Below are positions 45,207 through 54,958 of a stretch of 64,000 bases of DNA, piece by piece. Numbering within the stretch: position 1 is the first letter of the stretch; each line of letters begins with the position of its first letter. Position numbers and translations under genes: made by a program. The notes under the pieces were generated by a model. It had not been told where the DNA came from. It did not search any database and saw nothing but the letters and a program-made list of their open reading frames with translations. The stretch comes from Methylomonas sp. (GTDB lineage: Bacteria; Pseudomonadota; Gammaproteobacteria; Methylococcales; Methylomonadaceae). The stretch spans positions 50,473 through 114,472 of the forward strand of contig JALSLW010000037.1 in NCBI GenBank assembly GCA_026988155.1. The letters are read 5' to 3'.

Positions 45207-46010
45207 TTACCTTCCGCCCTTTTTCATCATCATGCCTTTAGATGGGTTATAGCCTAAAACGGCGACAATCATAAAAATAATGAATGCAGCAAGAGTATAA
45301 ATAAATGCATACTCATTAAACCGCCCATATAAGGAAAACCTTATAAGCTCGACCGCTTGAGAAAAAGGATTAACAGAAGCAAAATGATGAAGCCATACAC
45401 TTGATTCTTTCATTTTCCATAAGGGATACAGTGCAGTTGACATAAAAAACATAGGAAAAATAACAAAATTCATCACCCCTGCAAAACTCTCCAGCTGTTT
45501 GATAAATGATGACAATAGCAAACCTAATGCGCCTAGCATTGCACCAGAAAGCAATAAAGCAGGCAGTACATAAAGATAGCCTTCCCAGGGTGCTTTAATA
45601 TCATAAAACCAGGCAATGATTAAAAAAACATAAACCTGCAGCACTGAAACTGCTACTCCGGCTATTAGCTTGCTAAGCAGTAAAAACCATCGGGGAAGAG
45701 GGCAAACCATTAAAATGCGCATGCTGCCCATCTCCCTGTCATAAACCATAGATAACGAACTTTGCATGCCATTAAAAAGCTGAATCATTCCCATTAGGCC
45801 GGGTGTAATATAGACTTCATAAAGAATGTAGGTTTCATAAGGCGGGGTAATAGCCAACCCTAGCGCAGCCCTAAAGCCCGCAGCAAAAATAAATAGCCAG
45901 ACCAATGGCCGAACCAGAGCAGAAATGAACCGCTCCCTTTGGGTAACAAAGCGCCACAACTCCCTCCCTACAATTCCACACATTGCACGCCAGTAATGAA
46001 TAGCATTCAT
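45207..46010 (-). CDS. ABC-2 type permease of the PQQ-associated module
   Basis: A 267-residue ABC-2 family permease with six hydrophobic helices. It ends with a basic tail (KGMMMKKGGR). It belongs to a tight four-gene unit with an ATPase, a beta-propeller protein and a substrate-binding-like protein, all sharing 4-10-base overlaps. Such units are known beside PQQ-dependent alcohol dehydrogenase genes. The direction and cargo of transport are unknown; ABC-2 permeases usually export. Confidence 0.88.
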   Translation of the reverse strand: MNAIHYWRAMCGIVGRELWRFVTQRERFISALVRPLVWLFIFAAGFRAALGLAITPPYETYILYEVYITPGLMGMIQLFNGMQSSLSMVYDREMGSMRILMVCPLPRWFLLLSKLIAGVAVSVLQVYVFLIIAWFYDIKAPWEGYLYVLPALLLSGAMLGALGLLLSSFIKQLESFAGVMNFVIFPMFFMSTALYPLWKMKESSVWLHHFASVNPFSQAVELIRFSLYGRFNEYAFIYTLAAFIIFMIVAVLGYNPSKGMMMKKGGR

Positions 46011-46759
46011 ACTTTCTCTCCTTGAGTAAAATATTTGAATGCATCACCAATTGACTGGGCATCTGCAGCTTGTTTTACTTCATCGACCGACCCTTTCGTC
46101 TGTATCTGCCCCTTATGCAGAACAATTACCTGATCATCCGGATAAATCTCATCAATCAAATGAGTCGCCCAAAGGACAGACAATCCCTGCTCACTGACTA
46201 GCTGATGCACATGTTCAACGATAGACTGTCTACTCGGCACATCAAGACCTACTGTAGGCTCATCCAATAAGAGCAAAGCCGGCTTATGCAATAGCGCCCT
46301 AGCTATTTCAACACGCCTTTTATGGCCCCCATTAAGCTGCCGTACTTTTTCCATCCGTCTATCATACATCTGCAGCCTTTCCAGCTCCTCCTGAATCCTC
46401 TGGCTTGCAAGTTTTCTGCTCATCCCATGAAGTGCTGTGTGATAGCGTAAATTTTGCATCACTGTTAAATCCAGGTCTAATGTGGTCTGCTGAAATACCA
46501 CACCCAATCTTGATAAAGCCTGCAGGGTTTGCGTTTTCACATCGAAGCCGCACAGACTGATCTTGCCATCATGCGAATCATATAGACGGGTAATCAACGA
46601 AAACAGGGTGCTTTTCCCCGCACCATTTGGACCTAGTAAAATAGTACATTCAGAAGAATTAATTGCAAAATCAATGCTATCCAGTGCCTTTTTGCCACTA
46701 TAGGAGAAACTTAGCCGTTCAATCGCTAGAGAAGCTGTTCTTTGCTTAATATTATTCAT
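46007..46759 (-). CDS. ABC ATPase of the PQQ-associated module
   Basis: A 250-residue ABC ATPase. Walker A GPNGAGKST is near residue 43, the signature reads LNGGHKRRVEIARALL (near 142; the first S is replaced by N), and Walker B LLLLDEPTVGLD near 164. The LNGGH signature is, as far as I recall, typical of the PQQ-associated subgroup. It overlaps the permease gene by 4 bases and its own start overlaps the propeller gene stop by 4 bases. Confidence 0.92.
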   Translation of the reverse strand: MNNIKQRTASLAIERLSFSYSGKKALDSIDFAINSSECTILLGPNGAGKSTLFSLITRLYDSHDGKISLCGFDVKTQTLQALSRLGVVFQQTTLDLDLTVMQNLRYHTALHGMSRKLASQRIQEELERLQMYDRRMEKVRQLNGGHKRRVEIARALLHKPALLLLDEPTVGLDVPSRQSIVEHVHQLVSEQGLSVLWATHLIDEIYPDDQVIVLHKGQIQTKGSVDEVKQAADAQSIGDAFKYFTQGEKV

Positions 46760-47721
46760 GGTTTCGAAACGATTCCCCAGGGAAACCGCCCAACAGCCAC
46801 AGATTTCACGACTTCGTAATTTTCAAGGTCAATAATTGACACATCATTGCTTCGGCCATTAGTGGTATACAGCCTTTTTTGGTCGGGCGAAAAAGCCAAA
46901 TTCCACACTCTCTGCCCAACAAGCAAAAACTTTTCAACTTCCAATGTCTGCGCATTGATGACAGCAACCCGGTTAGCCGGCCCTATGGCAACATATCCCC
47001 AACGCCTTTCCCTATCAATGACAACCCCCACAGGCTGTATTTTATCTGCACTTAACCCCGCAATATTCAGCTTGATCTTTTTAATTGGCTTCTTTGTGGC
47101 AACATCCAATATCGTCAAAGTTCCTGCCATTTCAGAAGTTACCCAAAGCTGCGCATTATCAGCAGTAAAACTCACAGCTCTAGGTCGCGCATCAACCAAT
47201 GTATTATCAACAATCTGATTTGTCTTTATATCTATCCAGTGCACCATATTAGTAGTTTCAGATGCACTGGCGACCCATTTATTGTCATTACTGACAGCAA
47301 TGCCTTCAGGCTCAATCCCTACCTTAATTTGAGCAATTGCCTTTTTAGCCTTAACATCAATAACAGTCACTAAATGGTCATCTTCATTTGAAACATATAA
47401 CCGGCCCCCTGCAGGACTTAAAGCAAATGTTTCAGGGTCTTCGCCCGAAGGCAACTGCCCCACTAGCTTATAGCTTTCAGCATCAATAATTTTGATTTCA
47501 TTATCATCACTGACAGCTACATAAAGATATTTATTTTCTGGACCTAACGCAATGCCTCTTGGACGCTGTCCGATATCGACCGTTTTTATTAACTTGCCCT
47601 CGGAAGGATCGACAATGGCCAGTGCATTATCCTTTTCCAAGGTGACGATAACGGTTTCAGCCTGAGCAGCTATGCTCAGCTGCTCTATCAGTAAAGCACA
47701 GCTCAAAAAAATTGGTTTCAT
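46756..47721 (-). CDS. YVTN-type beta-propeller protein, PQQ-associated
   Basis: A 321-residue exported protein with a signal peptide (ends IAAQAET) and about seven propeller repeats carrying the YVTN/PQQ-like pattern, for example GKLIKTVDIGQRPRGIALGP and NKYLYVAVSDDNEIKIID. The ATG at 47721 has a GGAAG ribosome binding site; a GTG at 47736 would add five residues. This protein type is the periplasmic partner of the PQQ-associated ABC transporter, though its job is unknown: it may bind the cofactor, a metal or the transporter. Confidence 0.9.
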   Translation of the reverse strand: MKPIFLSCALLIEQLSIAAQAETVIVTLEKDNALAIVDPSEGKLIKTVDIGQRPRGIALGPENKYLYVAVSDDNEIKIIDAESYKLVGQLPSGEDPETFALSPAGGRLYVSNEDDHLVTVIDVKAKKAIAQIKVGIEPEGIAVSNDNKWVASASETTNMVHWIDIKTNQIVDNTLVDARPRAVSFTADNAQLWVTSEMAGTLTILDVATKKPIKKIKLNIAGLSADKIQPVGVVIDRERRWGYVAIGPANRVAVINAQTLEVEKFLLVGQRVWNLAFSPDQKRLYTTNGRSNDVSIIDLENYEVVKSVAVGRFPWGIVSKP

Positions 47722-47726
47722 GTTAG

Positions 47727-49022
47727 CTACTTCCACTGTGTGTTGTAATAATCTGTAAGCTGCTGAATGACTTTTTCAACCTTTGCTTTAATATCCTCTG
47801 CATCTACATTCTCAGCGACCGGTGGAGGCATGTTCCCGCTTCCTCCTTTACGATTACAGGACGATTCAGGAAAATCAAAGCCCAAGGTGTCCAAATCAGT
47901 CTTTGGGTGCAAAAAACCCTCAATAGGAGCAGTTGCAACCAATGATCGGGCAGCAGCCAATAAAACAGGCTGCCTTAACTGGCCATTCCAGGCTCTAAAA
48001 GATAAAGGCTTGCCTTTATAGCCTTGCAGTGCAAATTCATTGCCCATCAAATAATCTTTCACCGTTTGCATCTGATTTGATTTTGTTCTTACCACGGCCT
48101 CGCCAATAGACCTGGCAGCCAAATATGCCGCATAATCCTGCTCCTGCATTCTACGGCCAGCCAGCATTTTGAATCTATTCTGCATTTGCACCGCTCCCCA
48201 CTGTTCATGCGTTTTATGCCATGCCGTAGCCACTAATCCCTGGGTACCGATAACTGGCCGAGGAATCCAGGTACGATACTCAAAATATTCGCCAAACAAA
48301 CCCTGCTCATCAGCAACAACAAGTACATCGTAATCTACCCCCTGGGTAAATACAGGCACATCAGATGAGGCTGTTCTGCGCGCATCATACGTGTGCGTCC
48401 ATTGCTTTTCAGCAACAATCTTTATTCCAAAACGATTGGCCGCACGTTTTAGCGCTTGGCCATAGAGCTGATCTTGCCTAGTCATTCCGGTGACTAAAAA
48501 CCATTTAGACCATCTTTTCTTCATCATATATTGAGCCAGTGCATCGGCCCGCATTGCTCTGCTTGGCAACAGGTGCAAAACATTATTACGGCATTGACTG
48601 TTTCTCAATTCATCATCAATGGTAGTAGCGTCAAAAAAAAGCTTGTCTTTAGCTAAGTCAAGATCAGCCAGCTGTTTTAACTGCTGTACAGGCAAATTGG
48701 AAATAACAAAGGAAATATCAGCGGTTACCTGCTGTTTAAACACGTGAACAACATCACCATCAACAGGAACAATAATGGTATTTAATTCAAACTTCTGGCC
48801 GGTAAACTGCCCAGTTGTATTATTATCATTAATGGCAATTTTAGCCCCCATCATGCCCTTATTCTGGATAAAGGCATCCAAATTTGACAGAGCTGGGGGG
48901 ACTTTTTGCTGCTGAGTGATATAGCTGATCTTGACTGTCTGAATGTTTTCAGCGTAAGTTGATTCTATTGAGGTCAGTCCCAATGCCATAAAAAAAATAA
49001 TTCGTGTTGCCAATGTTTTCAT
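47727..49022 (-). CDS. Periplasmic substrate-binding-like protein of the PQQ-associated ABC module
   Basis: A 431-residue exported protein (signal peptide ends STYAEN). It has the two-lobed type I periplasmic-binding fold of branched-chain amino-acid receptors, with segments such as VKISYITQQQKVPPALSNLD and YFEYRTWIPRPVIGTQGLVATAWH. Homologues sit in the same gene order with a beta-propeller and ABC-2 genes near PQQ-dependent dehydrogenases. Pairing an import-type binding protein with an ABC-2 (usually exporting) permease is unexpected, so it may be a sensor or scaffold. Its stop lies 6 bases before the propeller ATG. It heads the unit. Confidence 0.85.
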   Translation of the reverse strand: MKTLATRIIFFMALGLTSIESTYAENIQTVKISYITQQQKVPPALSNLDAFIQNKGMMGAKIAINDNNTTGQFTGQKFELNTIIVPVDGDVVHVFKQQVTADISFVISNLPVQQLKQLADLDLAKDKLFFDATTIDDELRNSQCRNNVLHLLPSRAMRADALAQYMMKKRWSKWFLVTGMTRQDQLYGQALKRAANRFGIKIVAEKQWTHTYDARRTASSDVPVFTQGVDYDVLVVADEQGLFGEYFEYRTWIPRPVIGTQGLVATAWHKTHEQWGAVQMQNRFKMLAGRRMQEQDYAAYLAARSIGEAVVRTKSNQMQTVKDYLMGNEFALQGYKGKPLSFRAWNGQLRQPVLLAAARSLVATAPIEGFLHPKTDLDTLGFDFPESSCNRKGGSGNMPPPVAENVDAEDIKAKVEKVIQQLTDYYNTQWK

Positions 49023-49107
49023 TACTCACTATTTAATATCAATTACTTACTAAAACCAGCTCAAGAAATAACAGGGCAAGGCCTTATCTATTTCTTTGTT
49101 CATGACC

Positions 49108-49113
49108 TATAAT
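49108..49113 (+). promoter_or_regulatory. Candidate -10 box
   Basis: A perfect TATAAT 76 bases before the membrane protein gene. No good -35 is present at 16-18 bases. Confidence 0.4.
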
Positions 49114-49189
49114 GATTAAAATAAACATTCAAGTCAATATTTCCGGCATTCAGGGACAATCCACCAACATTTTTAGATAAAAAAACACT

Positions 49190-49654
49190 ATGCGTTCTCT
49201 TCCTTTATTTGCTGCTATCGTCATCGCATTCGGCTTATCTTTTGTAAAACATATATCAGTCGCCATGTATCCGCTAAGTGCTGTTATTTTTTACTCTTAT
49301 CTGCCTGTGCTTTATGCTTCATCAAGGATCAATATATTGCATCACATAAGCAATGAAGAGGTTTTCCATATAAAATTTTACCCTATGGAGCTTAGCATGT
49401 GGCTTGTCAGCACTTTATTTTTCGCCTTTATACTTTCTCACTTGATATCCGACCTGCTATTTCATCATAGAGAAATACTTTATCATTTTACCTTTTTTTT
49501 GATGACTATTGGACTGGCAGGGATTATCTATTGCGAACGTCATGCGTCAGGTTTTCTGATTTCAGAAAAGAAAACTATTTTTGAGATTCAGGGACGGCTG
49601 CTCTCATTTGAAATATTTTTTATCATGACTTTGCTGTTTGTGATGAATCATTAG
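49190..49654 (+). CDS. Small polytopic membrane protein
   Basis: A 154-residue protein with four predicted membrane helices (about residues 5-20, 24-42, 67-90 and 98-110, with another hydrophobic stretch at the C-terminus). No family was recognised. A His-rich loop FHHREILYHF lies near 90-100. The gene diverges from the PQQ-associated unit and converges on the giant sensor kinase, 77 bases from its stop. Confidence 0.65.
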   Translation: MRSLPLFAAIVIAFGLSFVKHISVAMYPLSAVIFYSYLPVLYASSRINILHHISNEEVFHIKFYPMELSMWLVSTLFFAFILSHLISDLLFHHREILYHFTFFLMTIGLAGIIYCERHASGFLISEKKTIFEIQGRLLSFEIFFIMTLLFVMNH

Positions 49655-49731
49655 AAATTTTCTGCTCAATTCCAAAAAACACTTTAGCCAATAATTTATA
49701 TAATTCAGCCGCAAGCTTTCTATTTTGGATT

Positions 49732-52700
49732 TCATCCGGCCCTTTTGCCACCATCCGAAAAACCAAACTGATCAAGCTGCTGTATCAATTGCGGATATTC
49801 ATTTAGTGAGCATTTGATGCCGGCAATATCAAAACTGCCAACCTGCTCTTCTAAGCGTCTGGAATACTGACTTATTGCTCTAATAGGATGCTGGGTTGAA
49901 ATTTCCATAATATCTGAAACAAACAGTTTAATCTCTGAAATATTATTGGTCTTAGAAATAGTTTGGCATTGCTCCAGCAATTTCTTCAGCTCAAACAATG
50001 CAAAGGGGAGACTTTCGAGTTCACTTTCACTAAGCGACTGCTTTTGCTCAGCAGACTCAAGAACAATATTCTCTTCAAAAGGCAAAAACTTGCATAACTC
50101 GCTAAAGAGTTCTTTTTTTAATACAGGCTTTGTTAAATAGCCATTAAAATTATCACTTTTTATTCTTTCAAAATCATCAGTCATTACTGAAGCAGTCAGC
50201 GCAATAATGGGAACATCTGAAAATGATTTTATTTCCTGCGCGGCTCGATAGCCATCCATAACCGGCATGCGTATATCCATCAGAATAAGATCAAATGTTT
50301 GTTCTTTGGCCAGTTTAACCGCTTCTAAGCCATTTTCAGCCTCAGAAACCTTTAGCTCAGTATTAGCAAACAATGCCGTTAGCAGATCACGATTATCGTC
50401 CACATCGTCAACAGCTAAAAGGTGTGCAGGCAAAAAACTGACCGAAAGGCTCTTTGAAGGACTCTTTAGCGCTTCGGCTTCACAAGTCGCAACATCAACA
50501 TCGATCAATTTTACGGTAAAGGTAGAACCTTGTCCCAGCCGGCTATGCAGCAGAAGCTCTCCACCCATCATTTTGACTAGCCGTTTACTAATCGACAGGC
50601 CTAGCCCTGTTCCGCCATATTTTTTATCATCCTGTCCACTGGACTGCTGAAAGTCTTTAAAAATTAGAGCCTGCTGATCTTCGGCAATTCCTATTCCGCT
50701 ATCTTCAACATCAACCAGCAAATCCAATTTGCTGCGAATTGCATCTTCATTACTTGTTCGCGCAACCACCCGAACAGCACCCTGCTCAGTAAATTTAACT
50801 GCATTGCCTATTAAATTTAATAATACCTGACGTAACCGAGTAGAATCCAGCTGTAAACTTTTCGGTATGGCAGGATCAATATCCAGTATAAAATCAATAT
50901 TTTTTTCACGCATTTTAAGCATAAAAATATTACCCAGCTCGGTAAATAGTTCATGCGGGTTGCAGGCAGTTTTTTCAATCTCTAACTTACCCGCTTCTAT
51001 TTTGGATAAGTCTAGAACATCATTAATTAAAACCAGCAAATTATTGCCTGCCGACTGAATTATTTTTACAAAGGACTTGAGTTTTGAATCTTCAATCTGT
51101 TCATTTAGCAGCTCGGTAAAGCCGATAATGGCGTTCATCGGAGTACGAATTTCATGGCTCATATTAGAAAGGAATTCTGTTTTTGCACGTGTTGCACTTT
51201 CAGCACTGTCCTTTGCCTGCTGCAAAGCAGTTTCCATATCAACTCGTTCCGTCATATCTACAGAAATCGTCAACAATGCTTTTTTATGATGATATATAAT
51301 AGGCATAACAGAAATCATCATGGATCGAACAGCTCCATTGAGATATTTAATCCGTATAATTTTCTGCTCCACCTTTCCTTTCTCGGCAAGCTCCTTTATT
51401 ACTCCTTCTCTGTCATTTCTGTCGTAATAAAAATCGGATATATTGAACTGATTGATATCACTCGAGTGAATTTTATAATCTGCTAGCGCTTTAGGGTTCG
51501 CTGTTACAATTTCTCCATCACTGGCTGTAACAATAATCTGCAAAGGAATGCTGTCAATTAAGGCTTGAGTTTGAGCCTCAACCTCCTTCCTAAATTCAAT
51601 TTCTTTAGCCAGCCTCCTGTTCCAATAAATAATAATCGCTAAAATAATAAAAAATACTGTCGCCAATTTAACCAGCAAACCATAATTAATTCTTGAATCA
51701 TACTTATGCTTACCCCACTTTCTGAATATTCCTTGTTTATCATTCTGGCTGATGCTGGCAAGCGCACGATTGAACAATGGCACCAGTGGTGCAAATTCTT
51801 TTTGCATACCAAAAGCCAATTTAGTATTAAATTCTGTTTTGCCGACGATACGGATATTGTTTATTCCTAGTTCAGCCTTATGATAGCTAGCCTGGGCCAA
51901 TGTAGCTAACAGGGCATCAATCTTGCCAGTCGACACTGCTGTAAGCCCCTCCTGTATACTGCCAACAATTTCAAAATCGATCTCAGGGTACTTTTCAATA
52001 ATTTCTGGCACGTAGCCATATGCTTCAATTACGGCTATTTTCCTTTTTTTTATCTGATCGATATTTTCGACATAATCTTCATCCTTTTTCATCACGATAA
52101 CAACAGGACTTTCAAGATAGGGCTGAGTAAATATTAACCGTGATTTCAAACCCGAATCGCTGGTCTCTGAAAGCACATCAATTTCACCCTGCTTAACTTT
52201 GGCGACCGACTCAGTCCAAGTTTCTGTAGGTACAATTTCAACTTTAATCCCTAGCTTTTGCTCAATAAGCTTCAAATGTTCAGCAACAATGCCTATATAG
52301 TTTCCCTGATTATCAAAAGCTTCATATGGCAGCCAGTTGGGATCGCCGGCAAAACGTATTATTTTATGATTATTAAGCCATTGCTGTTCATCTCTGGTCA
52401 AAATCAGAGTATCTGCAGCACGGCTCTCAACTCCCATCCATCTTCGTCGCAGAGAAGACATTTCCAAATCCGAAATCGTTGCCAATGCCTTATTCAAAAT
52501 CCCCTGAAGCATCGGCCAGTCCTTACGAACAGCTAGCCTAAGGGGAGAACCTCCCAATTCAGTAACAGGGGTTATTTTTAAGTTCGTTAACGCATTTTTT
52601 TCTATAGTCCAATTGGCGGCCCCCTCATTGCCAACATAAGCATCAGCTTTGCCAAATGAGAGCATTTTTATTGCATCCAGCGTTGTTTCAACAGGTAGCA

Positions 52701-54861
52701 ATTTTATTTCAGGATGTTTTTCAGCCAATACTTCATGTAAAAAAAATTGATTCTCAATAGCCACCGTTTTATTTTTTAAATCATCAAGGCTGGATAAAGC
52801 AGGACTGTCTTTTCGCGTGTAAATTGAAATAAGCGGGGTAAAAAATGGATCTGTAAAAGATAAAAACTGCTTTCGCTTCGGTGTCAGGCTAGTACTGCTT
52901 AGAATGTCTATCTTATGTTCTTTAGCTTTTTCCAGTGTTTCCGCCCAAGAATATTGAGAAATAAGCCTAAACTTTACCCCCAGTCGCTGTTCTACAAGGT
53001 TTAGGACACCAGCACTAAGCCCTTGCAACTGTCCTGCGCGGTCAATAAATTCATAAGGCGGCCAATCTGATTCCACGCCCACATTCATAACCGGATGGTT
53101 TTTCAGCCATTTAACTTCTTCGCCATTTAAATTCAAAACAGGTTCATTTGTTTTTGCTTTGCTACCCAACCATTTATTGTAAATTATCCGCTTTTCGTCA
53201 ACTGAAATTGCATCCAGGCCTTTCTGTATGATTGATGCCAATTCAGGCGCATCTTTTCGGGAAACAATATGAAGAGCATTGCCACCTATTTTACGAGTCG
53301 ACTTAAATGGAATAATGCTATTGATACCCTGCTTAGCAAGAACATGGGACAGAACTGCATAATTGTCGTAAAGTATCTCTGCACGGTTTTCCAGCACGGC
53401 ATCTATAGCGTCATCTAGACTGTCAACTATGATAAGCCTAATATTGGGGAAATGTTTTCTTAATGTATCCGCGAGCAGGTAGGATTTGGGCATTGCAACT
53501 CTTTTTCCATTCAAATCTTCCAAAGTCTCAGCAGCCAGATCATCGCGGATAAAAAAATAATCCAGCATTTCAAAATAGGGGGTTGAATAGTTCAGGAATT
53601 TTTCCCGCTCTTTCGCATAATATGCATCGCCTAATAGATCAATTTTTTTATCGCGAATATTTTGCAGAATCTCACTCCACTGACCAACAGCCACCTTAAA
53701 TTTTAAGCCCGTCTTATCTGAAATCAGCTTTAGATAATCATTTGCAATACCTGCATGCTTTCCTTTGTCATCTACAAAATCAAAAGGCGCCCAATCAGAA
53801 AGTCCGCCAACAGAAATAACAGGATTCTTATTAATCCAGCTTTTCTCCGTGGCTGACAGTGCTAATAAAGCCGAGGGCTGACTAGGCTGCTTATAAAAGA
53901 ATTGGCTTTTTATCTGACTGGACTCAGCAAAACCTAGGCGTCTATAGTCTTCTGCTGCCTGCTGGTAACGCCTTGGATCAAATGAACCCAGTTCTATCAA
54001 TTCTGGCACTATCATTTGCAGCGTTGTCCGCGCCTCATATTGCAGATACTTTTCTGAGAGCATTGGTGCATATTTTTTACGGATCAGTCTGATGATTTCA
54101 TCAGGATTATCTAATGCATACTTCCAGCCTTTTTTAGTCGCCGCACTCATTTTTTCAACACGCCTGGGGTGCAAGTCTAATTCGTTCTGAGTGGTAAAAA
54201 AATTATCCCCATAATAATCTATGCCATAATTTTGAGGATTAATAATATTGACTTTAATCCCCTGCAATTCAAACAGATACGGCTGAGAAGTGGAATAGGC
54301 AGAAACCACATCCGTTTTTCCTTCTATAAAATCCTTATAATACGGTGTTGCAAATGGCACTTCCTGTATTTTTGATACATCGCCCAATGTGTTTAACAGC
54401 AGAGCATTCAGCGAAACATCACCTAAATTAGTGACATTAAAGGCAACTTTTTTACCCGGCATTTCGTATGGACTGATGATGCCTGAGTCTCGGTGAGATA
54501 AGAAAACTAGGGCTGAGTGCTGAAAAATCTGGTTCAGCAATACCACAGGCTCACCTTTTAGGTGATATGCCAGCAAAGCACTGTCTGAAACACCATATTC
54601 AGATTCCCCTGCAATCACTTGTTCAACAAATTGTTTTGAAAAATCAATTTCCTTTAATGTAACATCAAGCCCTGCATCCCGGTAAAAGCCTTTTTCAATT
54701 GCTGCATAATAACCGGCAAATTGAAAACTGTGCAGCCATTTCAGCTGAATGCTGACTTGTTCTGGAGTAGCCGAGAGCAGCCCTGTATATAGGAAAAGTA
54801 AACTGCAAAAAAGCATCCGGATGTTGCTAGGAATTATATGGAAAACAATCAATTCAATCAC
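49732..54861 (-). CDS. Giant hybrid histidine kinase with THI5-like and three SBP_bac_3-like sensor domains
   Basis: A 1709-residue membrane sensor. Order: an N-terminal membrane/signal segment (about residues 13-30); a THI5/NMT1-like periplasmic binding domain (about 35-260, starting QLKWLHSFQFAGYYAAIEKG); three consecutive SBP_bac_3-like domains (about 345-565, 585-805 and 825-1045), each opening with a variant of W-x-PYE/FDFVD and L-x-L-I; a single transmembrane helix (about 1062-1080); a PAS-like region (about 1095-1200); a HisKA domain with MSHEIRTPMNAIIG (the H near 1237); a HATPase (N-box LNLIGNAVKF near 1350, GTGLGLSISK near 1418); and a receiver domain (LMDIRMPVMDGY, the Asp near 1528). 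No histidine phosphotransfer domain is evident in the last 100 residues. The GTG at 54861 has a GGGGGGA 8 bases before it; an ATG at 54816 is an alternative. The response regulator gene lies just upstream. Confidence 0.93.
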   Translation of the reverse strand: MIELIVFHIIPSNIRMLFCSLLFLYTGLLSATPEQVSIQLKWLHSFQFAGYYAAIEKGFYRDAGLDVTLKEIDFSKQFVEQVIAGESEYGVSDSALLAYHLKGEPVVLLNQIFQHSALVFLSHRDSGIISPYEMPGKKVAFNVTNLGDVSLNALLLNTLGDVSKIQEVPFATPYYKDFIEGKTDVVSAYSTSQPYLFELQGIKVNIINPQNYGIDYYGDNFFTTQNELDLHPRRVEKMSAATKKGWKYALDNPDEIIRLIRKKYAPMLSEKYLQYEARTTLQMIVPELIELGSFDPRRYQQAAEDYRRLGFAESSQIKSQFFYKQPSQPSALLALSATEKSWINKNPVISVGGLSDWAPFDFVDDKGKHAGIANDYLKLISDKTGLKFKVAVGQWSEILQNIRDKKIDLLGDAYYAKEREKFLNYSTPYFEMLDYFFIRDDLAAETLEDLNGKRVAMPKSYLLADTLRKHFPNIRLIIVDSLDDAIDAVLENRAEILYDNYAVLSHVLAKQGINSIIPFKSTRKIGGNALHIVSRKDAPELASIIQKGLDAISVDEKRIIYNKWLGSKAKTNEPVLNLNGEEVKWLKNHPVMNVGVESDWPPYEFIDRAGQLQGLSAGVLNLVEQRLGVKFRLISQYSWAETLEKAKEHKIDILSSTSLTPKRKQFLSFTDPFFTPLISIYTRKDSPALSSLDDLKNKTVAIENQFFLHEVLAEKHPEIKLLPVETTLDAIKMLSFGKADAYVGNEGAANWTIEKNALTNLKITPVTELGGSPLRLAVRKDWPMLQGILNKALATISDLEMSSLRRRWMGVESRAADTLILTRDEQQWLNNHKIIRFAGDPNWLPYEAFDNQGNYIGIVAEHLKLIEQKLGIKVEIVPTETWTESVAKVKQGEIDVLSETSDSGLKSRLIFTQPYLESPVVIVMKKDEDYVENIDQIKKRKIAVIEAYGYVPEIIEKYPEIDFEIVGSIQEGLTAVSTGKIDALLATLAQASYHKAELGINNIRIVGKTEFNTKLAFGMQKEFAPLVPLFNRALASISQNDKQGIFRKWGKHKYDSRINYGLLVKLATVFFIILAIIIYWNRRLAKEIEFRKEVEAQTQALIDSIPLQIIVTASDGEIVTANPKALADYKIHSSDINQFNISDFYYDRNDREGVIKELAEKGKVEQKIIRIKYLNGAVRSMMISVMPIIYHHKKALLTISVDMTERVDMETALQQAKDSAESATRAKTEFLSNMSHEIRTPMNAIIGFTELLNEQIEDSKLKSFVKIIQSAGNNLLVLINDVLDLSKIEAGKLEIEKTACNPHELFTELGNIFMLKMREKNIDFILDIDPAIPKSLQLDSTRLRQVLLNLIGNAVKFTEQGAVRVVARTSNEDAIRSKLDLLVDVEDSGIGIAEDQQALIFKDFQQSSGQDDKKYGGTGLGLSISKRLVKMMGGELLLHSRLGQGSTFTVKLIDVDVATCEAEALKSPSKSLSVSFLPAHLLAVDDVDDNRDLLTALFANTELKVSEAENGLEAVKLAKEQTFDLILMDIRMPVMDGYRAAQEIKSFSDVPIIALTASVMTDDFERIKSDNFNGYLTKPVLKKELFSELCKFLPFEENIVLESAEQKQSLSESELESLPFALFELKKLLEQCQTISKTNNISEIKLFVSDIMEISTQHPIRAISQYSRRLEEQVGSFDIAGIKCSLNEYPQLIQQLDQFGFSDGGKRAG

Positions 54862-54935
54862 AGTATAATCCCCCCCCGCTGTTTGAAGCTTGCTCCAAAA
54901 AGGTTCGATGAAGCATAGGACGCTTTATGATTGAG

Positions 54936-54957
54936 CGGGCTATTTATTGCGAACGAC
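54936..54957. repeat. Partial copy of the 151-bp element's right end
   Basis: CGGGCTATTTATTGCGAACGAC matches the right end of the element at 19817-19967 (TGGGTTATTTATTGCGAGTTG) with about four differences. A loose CCCGCT/AGCGGG pair frames the 97-base gap between kinase and response regulator genes. Confidence 0.4.
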
Positions 54958-54958
54958 T

